A DNA stretch of 7,355 bases from PVC group bacterium (GTDB lineage: Bacteria; GCA-001730085; JADFSZ01). This document shows positions 1 through 6,927 of this stretch, piece by piece. Where the stretch lies: assembly GCA_022560555.1 (NCBI GenBank), contig JADFSZ010000086.1:1-7355 (forward strand), read 5' to 3'. The position numbers and the translations under genes were made by a program. Each line of letters begins with the position of its first letter. Positions within the stretch are counted from its first letter, which is position 1. The notes beneath the pieces were generated by a model. It ran no database searches. It saw only the letters and a program-made list of their open reading frames with translations, and was not told where the DNA came from.

Positions 1-171
1 GGGGTGTGCTCGATCGGATGGGCCAAGTGCAGTGATGATCATCCCTGTCCTCTGCATCCTCACTTTAAGAAGTTGCGAGAGGCCATTCGTTCTTTTCTTG
101 AATCCGTTGATATTGCCGTTTTTGCCGAGGTGGAAAAGTTTAAGAAGAAGAAACAAAAAACACTGAAATAG
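1..171 (+). CDS. Rrf2-family transcriptional regulator, C-terminal fragment (5' end outside window)
   Basis: Frame 1 is open from the window edge to TAG at 169-171 and encodes 56 residues. It contains CSIGWAKCSDDHPCPLH, a C-x6-C-x5-C-x2-H arrangement that matches the cluster-binding region of Rrf2 regulators such as IscR, NsrR and RirA. This is followed by the family's typical closing helix (FKKLREAIRSFLESV) and a lysine-rich tail. The N-terminal winged-helix DNA-binding domain lies outside the window, so the start is unknown. Known family members are cytoplasmic dimers that use an Fe-S cluster to sense iron-sulfur status, NO or redox state. The gene ends 53 bases before the haem protein gene on the same strand, so it may regulate the NXR operon; that is inference. 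The family call is fairly secure, the ligand sensed is not known. Confidence 0.75.
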   Translation, partial: GVCSIGWAKCSDDHPCPLHPHFKKLREAIRSFLESVDIAVFAEVEKFKKKKQKTLK

Positions 172-178
172 GAGTACA

Positions 179-192
179 TAGCCGATAGGCTA
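179..192. repeat. 14-base perfect inverted repeat between the Rrf2 gene and the haem protein gene
   Basis: TAGCC-GATA-GGCTA forms a perfect 5-base-pair palindrome with a 4-base centre. It lies 8 bases after the regulator stop codon and 32 bases before the next start codon. Its position would suit an operator for the neighbouring regulator or a small RNA hairpin. It is not a convincing terminator because no T-run follows. A 5-base stem can arise by chance, so functional status is uncertain. Confidence 0.3.
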
Positions 193-210
193 GGACAAAT
201 TTATATGACA

Positions 211-217
211 AAAGGAG
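211..217 (+). promoter_or_regulatory. Ribosome binding site that decides the start of the haem protein gene
   Basis: AAAGGAG lies 7 bases before ATG at 225 and only 4 bases before the in-frame GTG at 222. The ordinary spacing favours ATG 225 as the start. Confidence 0.7.
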
Positions 218-224
218 TATCGTG

Positions 225-1889
225 ATGGAGTGGAGGAGTTTTAATTTTAAGAAATGGGTCGTTAGATTTGTCATGATGTCTATGGGCTTTTTTACAATGA
301 TATGTGTGCTTGGGGCTGAATCCGTTAAAAAGAGTCCTGGCCCGACACCCGAACTCTTCGATCGTGGTCGGGTGATTTATGAAAAGCAGTGTGCCGTTTG
401 TCACGGTGCGGATGGGGCAGGGGATGGCGAAGCTGCGTATCTTTTATACCCCAAACCAAGAGATTTTACGCAAAATAAATTTCGTCTGGTTTCGACGAAA
501 AACATGAAAGCCACGGATGAAGATTTGTTTTCTTCAATCAGTCGAGGAATGCCCGGATCGTCCATGCCGTCCTGGGAACACTTAAGTGAAAATGACCGCT
601 GGGGACTTGTGTACTATGTGCGTTATCTCGCAGAAAAAAAGTCTTCTAGTGGTGAAGAAGGCGTTTTGTCGGGTATCGAGACAGAAACAATCCCGTGGGA
701 TGATTTAATCAAGATGCTTTCGAGCGAACCTAATCCAAAGTCTAGTATCCAGGTTACAGAAGAACCTCAGATCACCCCGGAAGGAATTGAAAAGGGAAAA
801 GAGCTTTTTGCAATGGCCTGTGCAGACTGCCATGGGAAAGAAGGCAAAGGAGACGCCGTCCAGAAGATGACGGATAGTTCCGGATATGCGATCCGTCCGA
901 GAGACCTGACAACAGGTGTTTTTATGCGCAATGATAGCTCAAAAGAACTGTATTGGCGTATTATCGGCGGATTGCCGGGGACCCCGATGCCGTCCTACTA
1001 TGAAGTTTTTACAGAAGAAGAGCTATGGAACCTCATTCATTATACACAAACTCTTTCTCCGCCGAATTCTCATAATCGCCAGCGGCTTTTCAGGAAGGAA
1101 ATCCCCGTGCAGGAAGTTCAGAATGTACTTGAGAAGGATCCTCTCGCACAACAATGGATGGGTCAAACCCCCATCCATATTACTATGGCGCCTCTGTGGC
1201 GGACGGCCGAACAAATCGAGAGTATTGATGTCAGAGTTCTCCGGAATGATAAACAAGTAGGCATTCATATGACTTGGAAAGATGACACCCTGAATGATTC
1301 TTTAGTCAAGACACAGTCTTTTTCGGATGGGGTTGCACTGCAGTTCTCTAATGAGGAGGATCCTCCCACTTTTACCATGGGGTCTAAAGATTCCCCGGTC
1401 ACTATTTGGCACTGGAAAGCGGCTTGGCAAAAAGATTTGAACCAAAGAGAAGATATCGAAGACGAGTATCCCAATGCCGCGGTTGATTGGTACGAGTCGG
1501 AAACAACCTATGAACATGGCACACCTTTTGAGTTGAGCCAATCAAAAACAGAGTTGCACGCGACAGAATATCTCACGGGACACAAAGCAGGCAACCCATT
1601 GTCTGATCCTAAAAGGAAAACGGCCGTTGAAATCGCCAGAGCCAAAGGGTTTGGCACCTTGACGCCTATGAATCTTAAAAAAGAAAATGTTCTTGTAAAA
1701 GGATCCTGGAAGGACGGTGTGTGGCATGTTGTTTTTATCCGAGACTTAAAATCGGGCGAAGGGGTGGAATTTTCTCCCCAGAAGAAGTTGAGTATTGCGT
1801 TTGCCGCTTGGGATGGAGAGGAAAAGGACCGCAATGGTCAAAAGGTTGTTTCAAGCTGGAATCGTTTATTGTTGATGAATTCAAAATAA
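225..1889 (+). CDS. Secreted di-heme cytochrome c fused to an ethylbenzene-dehydrogenase-like haem b domain; NxrC-like electron-transfer subunit
   Basis: The 554-residue protein has a basic N-terminus and a hydrophobic stretch (about residues 15-31) that form a Sec-type signal, so it acts in the periplasm. Two class I cytochrome c units follow. Unit 1 has CAVCH at 56-60 and a likely axial Met in SSMPSW (114). Unit 2 has CADCH at 199-203 and a likely Met in TPMPSYY (255). The two units look like a tandem duplication (shared PRD-, GMPG/GLPG- and MPS- blocks). Residues from about 305 to the end resemble the EB_dh domain (haem b gamma subunits of type II DMSO reductases: NxrC, ClrC, EbdC, DdhC), including TMGSKDSPVTIWHWKAAW at about 385-402; Met385 is a candidate haem b ligand. 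The stop is 21 bases before nxrA, so co-transcription is likely. Inferred role: moving electrons between NxrA/B and soluble or membrane cytochromes. Gamma-subunit status is inferred from domain and context. Confidence 0.82.
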   Translation: MEWRSFNFKKWVVRFVMMSMGFFTMICVLGAESVKKSPGPTPELFDRGRVIYEKQCAVCHGADGAGDGEAAYLLYPKPRDFTQNKFRLVSTKNMKATDEDLFSSISRGMPGSSMPSWEHLSENDRWGLVYYVRYLAEKKSSSGEEGVLSGIETETIPWDDLIKMLSSEPNPKSSIQVTEEPQITPEGIEKGKELFAMACADCHGKEGKGDAVQKMTDSSGYAIRPRDLTTGVFMRNDSSKELYWRIIGGLPGTPMPSYYEVFTEEELWNLIHYTQTLSPPNSHNRQRLFRKEIPVQEVQNVLEKDPLAQQWMGQTPIHITMAPLWRTAEQIESIDVRVLRNDKQVGIHMTWKDDTLNDSLVKTQSFSDGVALQFSNEEDPPTFTMGSKDSPVTIWHWKAAWQKDLNQREDIEDEYPNAAVDWYESETTYEHGTPFELSQSKTELHATEYLTGHKAGNPLSDPKRKTAVEIARAKGFGTLTPMNLKKENVLVKGSWKDGVWHVVFIRDLKSGEGVEFSPQKKLSIAFAAWDGEEKDRNGQKVVSSWNRLLLMNSK

Positions 1890-1898
1890 AGTATTTTG

Positions 1899-1904
1899 AG
1901 GAGG
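1899..1904 (+). promoter_or_regulatory. Strong ribosome binding site for nxrA
   Basis: A perfect AGGAGG lies 6 bases before ATG at 1911. An in-frame TTG at 1896 overlaps this site and so is not the start. Starting at 1911 also gives a Tat signal with a short N-terminal region (MGITRRTFLK). Confidence 0.85.
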
Positions 1905-1910
1905 GTTTTT

Positions 1911-4900
1911 ATGGGAATTACACGCAGAACATTCCTAAAGATTTCGGGGGCAACGGGAATGGGTCTTTTTCTCGCATCGCGACAGCTCTCCCTTTATGCC
2001 TTTGAATCAATCCAAGATGTCGAAAATCCTCTTGATTATTATCCCAATAGAGATTGGGAAAAAATCTATCGTGATCAATACAAGTATGACAGTACTTTTT
2101 CGTGGGTTTGCTCTCCGAATGATACCCATGCGTGTCGCTGTATGGCCTATGTTAGGAATGGGATTGTCTTTCGATTGGGCTCTGAATATAACTACGAAAA
2201 ATATGCAGATCTTTATGGCAACAAAGCCACAGTAAACTGGAACCCACGTCAGTGCTCCAAAGGCTACACGTTTCATCGCCTTCTCTATGGGCCGTATCGA
2301 TTGAAATATCCGCTGATCCGCCGAGGCTGGCGCCAATGGGCGGATGATGGGTTTCCCGATCTTAATCAAAAAAACAAAGTGAAATATAAATTTGATTCCC
2401 GCGGAACAGATACACTTGAAAAAGTTTCTTGGGATGAGGCCAATACATATATTGCCAACGCCATGATTGCCATCGCGAAACGTTACAGTGGAGACAAAGG
2501 GAAAAAGAAACTAAAAGCTCAAGGATATCCCGAAGAAATGCTCAATGCCATGCATGGGGCGGGCACTCGAACATTCAAAATGCGGGGCGGCATGGGGCTT
2601 TTGGGTGTCTTTGGAAAATATGGAATGTATCGACTGAGTAATACGATGGCCCTGCTGGATACATATATTCGGGGGGTCGATGAAAAAAAAGCCAAGGGGG
2701 CACGTGCTTGGTCCAACTATACATGGCATGGGGATCAGGCCCCGGGACATCCGTGGGTGCATGGTCTTCAGAACGCGGACTGTGATTTCAATGACTTGAG
2801 ATCCAGCAAGCTCATCATTCAAGATGGAAAGAATCTGGTTGAAAATAAAATGACAGACTCCCATTGGTTTATCGAATGTATGGAACGTGGTGCAAAACTT
2901 GTCACGATCTCCCCGGAATACAGTCCTCCATCCACAAAATCAGATTATTGGATCCCCATTCGGCCGGGAACCGATGCGGCGCTTTTTCTGGGGATTACAC
3001 GCATCATGTTTGATCAAAATTGGTATGATCGGGATTTTGTTTTGAAATATACAGACTTTCCTTTACTTATCCGCTTGGATAATCTTCGTCGCCTCAGAGC
3101 CAATGATATATTTCCAGATTATCAACTGGGGCTTTCTTCGGATAGTCCCAGTTTTAAATATCAAGGGCTGAAAAAAGAGCAATATGAAAAATTGGGGGAT
3201 TTTGTTGTTTGGGATTCTCTCAAACAAAAACCTGTTCCGTTAACCCGCGATGATATGGGTCAAAGAATGACAAAGAAAAATATTAACCCTATTTTAGAAG
3301 GGACTTTTACCGTTAAAACAGTTGATGGAAAAGAGGTCGAGGTGATGACCTTGTTTTCCCTCTATCAAGGACATCTCAAAGACTATGATCTTGACAGCGT
3401 GGTTGAGATGACGAGCGCGCCCAAAGATCTTATTTTTCAATTGGCTAAAGATCTTGCGACCATTAAGCCTGCGGCCATCCATCAAGGAGAAGGAATCAAT
3501 CATTATTTTCATGCCACCGAAATGAATCGTGCGGCATATCTTCCCATGATGTTAACCGGAAATATCGGGAAACCCGGGGCCGGATGTTTTGGGTGGGCCG
3601 GAAACTATAAAGCCGCGCTTTTTCAAGGATCTCCTTGGACAGGCCCCGGGTTCAAAGGATGGGTGGCTGAAAATCCGTTTCACCCTAACCTTGATCCAAA
3701 AGCCTCGGGACGTGATGTGAAGACCAAGGCATATTTTAAGGATGAAGAACCGGCGTATTGGAATCATGGAGATCGGCCGCTCATTGTCGATACCCCCAAG
3801 AAAGGACGCAAAGTATTTACCGGTGATACGCATATGCCGACGCCGACAAAAATAATTATGACAAATAATGTCAACCTGATTAATAACGCGAAACATGCCT
3901 ACGAAATGATTAAAAATGTCAATCCCAATGTGGAGATGATTGTGACTATCGATATTCAGATGACAGCCACAATCGAATACTCGGATATTGCATTGCCAGC
4001 CAATAGCTGGCTGGAGTTTGAAGGACTCGAAGTGACCGCGTCCTGCTCAAATCCCTTTTTGCAGATATGGGAGGGAGGCATCCCCCCGATTTTTGATTCC
4101 AGGGACGACCTCGTCATCTTGGCTAAAGTTGCAGAAAAATTGGGACAAATCACAGGCGATAAGCGGTTCTATGACTATTGGAAATTTGCACTCGAAAACA
4201 ATCGGGAGATTTACATTCAGCGACTCTTGGATTCAAGCACAACGACAACAGGATATCAACTTGAGGACATCATGAATGGGAAGTACGGCCCTCCGGGCGG
4301 AGCTTTGATGCTTTTCAGGACCTATCCGCGGATTCCTTTTTGGGAGCAAATCCATGACAATGAGCCCTTTCATACGGACACCGGACGGATGCATGCCTAT
4401 ACGGATATTCCTGAAGCCATTGAGTACGGAGAAAATTTTGTTGTGCATCGCGAAGGGCCTGAAGCAACGCCGTATCTTCCGAATGTTATTGTGAGTTCCA
4501 ATCCTTATATTCGTCCGGAAGATTATGGCATTCCGAAGGATGCCGAACATTGGGATCATCGAACAATAAGAAACATTCGTATGTCTTGGGAAGACGTTAA
4601 AAAAACGAAAAACTTCCTTTGGGAAAAAGGATTCCAGTTTTACTGTATGACTCCGAAAAGCCGGCACCGTGTTCATTCCATGTGGAGTAATGTAGATTGG
4701 CATCAGATCTGGGATTCGAATTTTGGCGATCCCTATCGTATGGATAAACGAACTCCGGGAGTTGGTGAACAGCAGCTTCATCTCAACCCTCAGGCAGCCA
4801 AAGACCTGAATATTAAAGACGGGGACTATGTTTATGTGGATGCGAATCCCGCGGACCGACCCTACGTAGGAGCTTCTCCTGATGATCCGTTTTATAAAGT

Positions 4901-5351
4901 GGCTCGACTGATGCTTCGTGTAAAATTTAATTCTGCCTATCCATACCATGTCGCTATGATGAAACACGGAACATACATCGCGACTGAAAAATCTGTGAAG
5001 GCCCATGAAACAAGAAAAGATAAACGTGCTTTATCTGAGGGTGGAATGTATCAGGCGAATTTCCGCTATGGATCCCAGCAAAGTGTGACGCGCAACTGGC
5101 ATATGCCCATGCATCAGACGGATACTCTTTTTCACAAGTCAAAAGTTTTTATGTCCTTTCTGTTTGGCGGGGAAGCTGATAATCACGCGGTCAATACGGT
5201 TCCCAAAGAAACATTGGTTCGAATCACAAAGGCTGAAGACGGTGGGCTTGGGGGAAAAGGTGTGTGGGCCCCCGCGAAAACCGGATATACACCGGCCAAT
5301 GAAAATGACGTGATGAAAAAATATTTAATTGGCGGTTTTATACAAACCTAA
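1911..5351 (+). CDS. nxrA: Nitrite oxidoreductase alpha subunit-like molybdopterin (Mo-bis-PGD) oxidoreductase, Tat-exported
   Basis: The 1146-residue protein is close to the length of known NxrA (about 1150). It starts with a Tat signal: TRRTFLKI at residues 4-11, then a hydrophobic stretch to about 30. The first Fe-S motif spans residues 67-115 (WVCSPNDTHACRCMAYVRNGIV ending at RQCSKG, shown here only by its key residues C67, D71, C75, C115). The motif NYTWHGDQAPGHP near 269-281 holds the likely Asp ligand of Mo (D275), as in NarG-type enzymes. The blocks DGKNLVENK, RGAKLVTISPEYSPPSTKSD and WIPIRPGTDAALFLGI (about 305-365) and TGNIGKPGAGCFGWAGNYK (about 547) are pterin-domain signatures. 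The C-terminal cofactor-binding beta-barrel domain begins near 905 (YCMTPKSRHRVHSMWSN). Overall it resembles Nitrospira/anammox NxrA most. Related enzymes include nitrate, chlorate and perchlorate reductases, so direction and substrate are inferred. No in-frame interruptions. Confidence 0.88.
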   Translation: MGITRRTFLKISGATGMGLFLASRQLSLYAFESIQDVENPLDYYPNRDWEKIYRDQYKYDSTFSWVCSPNDTHACRCMAYVRNGIVFRLGSEYNYEKYADLYGNKATVNWNPRQCSKGYTFHRLLYGPYRLKYPLIRRGWRQWADDGFPDLNQKNKVKYKFDSRGTDTLEKVSWDEANTYIANAMIAIAKRYSGDKGKKKLKAQGYPEEMLNAMHGAGTRTFKMRGGMGLLGVFGKYGMYRLSNTMALLDTYIRGVDEKKAKGARAWSNYTWHGDQAPGHPWVHGLQNADCDFNDLRSSKLIIQDGKNLVENKMTDSHWFIECMERGAKLVTISPEYSPPSTKSDYWIPIRPGTDAALFLGITRIMFDQNWYDRDFVLKYTDFPLLIRLDNLRRLRANDIFPDYQLGLSSDSPSFKYQGLKKEQYEKLGDFVVWDSLKQKPVPLTRDDMGQRMTKKNINPILEGTFTVKTVDGKEVEVMTLFSLYQGHLKDYDLDSVVEMTSAPKDLIFQLAKDLATIKPAAIHQGEGINHYFHATEMNRAAYLPMMLTGNIGKPGAGCFGWAGNYKAALFQGSPWTGPGFKGWVAENPFHPNLDPKASGRDVKTKAYFKDEEPAYWNHGDRPLIVDTPKKGRKVFTGDTHMPTPTKIIMTNNVNLINNAKHAYEMIKNVNPNVEMIVTIDIQMTATIEYSDIALPANSWLEFEGLEVTASCSNPFLQIWEGGIPPIFDSRDDLVILAKVAEKLGQITGDKRFYDYWKFALENNREIYIQRLLDSSTTTTGYQLEDIMNGKYGPPGGALMLFRTYPRIPFWEQIHDNEPFHTDTGRMHAYTDIPEAIEYGENFVVHREGPEATPYLPNVIVSSNPYIRPEDYGIPKDAEHWDHRTIRNIRMSWEDVKKTKNFLWEKGFQFYCMTPKSRHRVHSMWSNVDWHQIWDSNFGDPYRMDKRTPGVGEQQLHLNPQAAKDLNIKDGDYVYVDANPADRPYVGASPDDPFYKVARLMLRVKFNSAYPYHVAMMKHGTYIATEKSVKAHETRKDKRALSEGGMYQANFRYGSQQSVTRNWHMPMHQTDTLFHKSKVFMSFLFGGEADNHAVNTVPKETLVRITKAEDGGLGGKGVWAPAKTGYTPANENDVMKKYLIGGFIQT

Positions 5352-5354
5352 AAA

Positions 5355-5360
5355 AGGGAG
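5355..5360 (+). promoter_or_regulatory. Ribosome binding site of the small gene after nxrA
   Basis: AGGGAG lies 5 bases before ATG at 5366 and immediately after the nxrA stop codon. It supports real translation of the short reading frame. Confidence 0.65.
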
Positions 5361-5365
5361 CCGAA

Positions 5366-5659
5366 ATGGTTAAAAAAGACATTGAGCCCGATGATCCCAT
5401 GGAGATGGTAGGGGTGGAGCTTCCCGGACAAACCGAAGAACAGCTTAGGGATATGGTTCTTTGTTTTACAGAAGAATTTGTTCGGAATGGGTGGGATGAA
5501 AATAGGATTTTGTTTGTCTTTCGTAATCCTATGTATTATGGACCTTATATGGCATGGAAACAAAAAGGAACCCAGTATGTGCGCTCTGCCATTCATGAAG
5601 CGATGCGCATGTGGCGTCCCCATCATCGGCCGGGAAAGAGCCCGCGAGGGATATCATGA
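5366..5659 (+). CDS. Small uncharacterised protein (97 residues) in the nxr operon
   Basis: It begins 14 bases after nxrA with a good Shine-Dalgarno sequence and is surely part of the same transcript. The protein has no signal peptide or membrane segment and looks cytoplasmic. An acidic start (KKDIEPDDPMEMVGVELPG) is followed by a probable helix (TEEQLRDMVLCFTEEFVRNG), a second helical piece with an aromatic motif (FRNPMYYGPYMAWKQKG, residues about 53-69) and a basic tail rich in H, R and P. It has one cysteine (C32), so it is unlikely to bind an Fe-S cluster alone. From memory, short proteins with a DPxELVGVxLPG-like start and an FRNPxY-like motif occur near redox enzyme genes in several bacteria; I know no function. 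A maturation or assembly role for NxrA, which needs a chaperone before Tat export, is possible but only a guess; it is much shorter than NarJ/TorD proteins. Confidence 0.72.
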   Translation: MVKKDIEPDDPMEMVGVELPGQTEEQLRDMVLCFTEEFVRNGWDENRILFVFRNPMYYGPYMAWKQKGTQYVRSAIHEAMRMWRPHHRPGKSPRGIS

Positions 5660-5762
5660 AAAGCTTTCGTCTATGTGCTTTTAGAGTTTAAACACTAAGT
5701 TGCATTGTATAGAAGCGAGAAAAATATTGGTTTAAAGTTGAATAAAGTCGAGAGGAAGAATG
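5660..5762. other. Non-coding gap before the flavoprotein gene
   Basis: This AT-rich stretch separates the tightly packed first part of the operon from the flavoprotein gene. It contains no credible gene, terminator or repeat. A weak -35/-10-like pair (TTGCAT at 5700-5705 and AATATT at 5723-5728, 17 bases apart) may allow a separate promoter, but the match is poor. AGAGGA at 5751-5756 is the ribosome binding site of the next gene. Confidence 0.4.
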
Positions 5763-6851
5763 ATGATTGATAAATTAAAACCGTTAGTAATCGGGGACAT
5801 AGAGGTAAAGATCCCAATTGTTCAAGGGGGTATGGGCGTTAGGGTGTCTTTGGCTTCATTGGCAAGCGCTGTAGCCGATTATGGTGGGGCAGGAACTATC
5901 TCGAGCGTAGGTCTTGGTTTTGGCAGCGAAGACCATGAAAGACATTTTGTTAAGGCCTCAAACGAGGGTCTTGAAAAAGAAATTGATAAGGCGAAGGCAT
6001 TAACAAAGGGAGTGATAGGCGTCAATATCATGGTGGCCTTGAGTAATTTCGAAGAACTGGTTCGCACTACAGCACGCCGGAAAGCTGACTATATTGCCGC
6101 TGGTGCCGGGTTGCCGTTAAAATTGCCGGAATATGTTGAGGGCAGCTCAATAAAATTGATACCGATTGTTTCATCTGCAAGAGCGGCGGACATAATAATG
6201 AGGACTTGGAAGAAACGCTATAATCGACTTCCTGATGCTATTATTGTTGAAGGTCCGTTGGCCGGAGGACATTTGGGGTTTAAATTTGAAGAGGTTGAAT
6301 CGAAAAGGGAAAATGTTCTTGAGGATTTGTTTGTGGATGTTTTGAAGCGGGTTCGTCAATACGAAAAAGATTTTAATGTAAATATCCCTGTTATTGCGGC
6401 GGGAGGGGTATTTGACGGAAAGGATGCAGCCAAGTATTTTCGATTGGGGGCTAGGGGGGTGCAGCTGGGCAGTCGTTTTGTTGTAACCCATGAATGCTCT
6501 GTTGCCCATGAATTTAAAGAACTGTATCTAAAGGCACGAGAAGAAGATATCGTTATTATAAAAAGCCCTGTGGGTATGCCGGGGAGAGTTATCAGAACTA
6601 AGTTTGTTGATAGAGTCATGTCCGGAGAAAGGGTGCCGGTCAAATGTCTTTATCGTTGTCTTAAGACTTGTGTTCCTAAGACAACCCCTTATTGCATTGC
6701 CAAGGCATTGTATGCGGCTGCGGAGGGAGACATTGATAATGCTGTTGTTTTTGCCGGAAGTAATGTCTCAAGGATCACGAAAATTGTATCCGTCAAAGAG
6801 TTAATGGATGAGATTGTGGAAGATGCGATTAAAGAGTTAGCCATAACATAA
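5763..6851 (+). CDS. Nitronate monooxygenase / FabK-like FMN-dependent TIM-barrel oxidoreductase
   Basis: The 362-residue protein has the family's order of motifs: IPIVQGGMGV near residue 17 (FMN binding), GVIGVNIMVAL near 83, GPLAGGHLGF near 164-173 with the likely catalytic His170, VIAAGGVFDG near 210 and GARGVQLGSRF near 229 (FMN phosphate). Family members oxidise alkyl nitronates or act as NAD(P)H-dependent flavin enzymes, including enoyl-ACP reductase II; the exact substrate cannot be told. A four-cysteine segment CLYRCLKTCVPKTTPYC lies at 295-311. No signal is visible, so it is cytoplasmic. ATG 5763 is 6 bases after AGAGGA; the adjoining ATG at 5760 is only 3 bases away and less likely. 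The gene sits between nxrA and nxrB, which are usually adjacent, and by eye uses ATA (8 of about 28 Ile) and AGA/AGG (about half of Arg) more than nxrA does. A role in nitro-compound detoxification is possible, but it may be unrelated to NXR. Confidence 0.85.
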   Translation: MIDKLKPLVIGDIEVKIPIVQGGMGVRVSLASLASAVADYGGAGTISSVGLGFGSEDHERHFVKASNEGLEKEIDKAKALTKGVIGVNIMVALSNFEELVRTTARRKADYIAAGAGLPLKLPEYVEGSSIKLIPIVSSARAADIIMRTWKKRYNRLPDAIIVEGPLAGGHLGFKFEEVESKRENVLEDLFVDVLKRVRQYEKDFNVNIPVIAAGGVFDGKDAAKYFRLGARGVQLGSRFVVTHECSVAHEFKELYLKAREEDIVIIKSPVGMPGRVIRTKFVDRVMSGERVPVKCLYRCLKTCVPKTTPYCIAKALYAAAEGDIDNAVVFAGSNVSRITKIVSVKELMDEIVEDAIKELAIT

Positions 6852-6927
6852 AATAAAACCAGGTAAGTGCTGGGGTGTGGCAATTGTGGAAAATGAATTA
6901 TGGATATGAACGGATAAGGAGTCGAAC
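6852..6927. other. Non-coding gap before nxrB, with ribosome binding site
   Basis: These 76 bases hold AAGGAG at 6916-6921, 6 bases before the nxrB ATG at 6928. A weak CCAG/CTGG hairpin (6859-6873) has no T-run and is not called a terminator. No clear promoter was seen, so nxrB may be read from an upstream promoter or from one too weak to recognise. Confidence 0.4.

Noticed and set aside
222-224. GTG as start of the haem protein gene
   Set aside because: It is only 4 bases from AAAGGAG, while the next codon, ATG at 225, has normal spacing.
1896-1898. TTG as start of nxrA
   Set aside because: It overlaps the Shine-Dalgarno sequence itself, and the ATG at 1911 gives a proper Tat signal.
4233-5006. 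Long antisense open frame of 257 codons inside nxrA
   Set aside because: It lies fully opposite a well-supported gene, has no ribosome binding site seen, and its product has no recognisable motif; it is a shadow of nxrA codon structure.
5700-5728. Promoter-like TTGCAT / AATATT pair before the flavoprotein gene
   Set aside because: Only 3 of 6 and 4 of 6 consensus matches in AT-rich DNA; too weak to call as a feature.
6859-6873. CCAG/CTGG hairpin after the flavoprotein gene as terminator
   Set aside because: Only 4 base pairs, 7-base loop and no T-run.
5743-6927. Shared AGTCGA near both ends of the flavoprotein segment as a target-site repeat
   Set aside because: Six matching bases with differing flanks, each beside a ribosome binding site; expected by chance and no transposase or terminal repeats are present.
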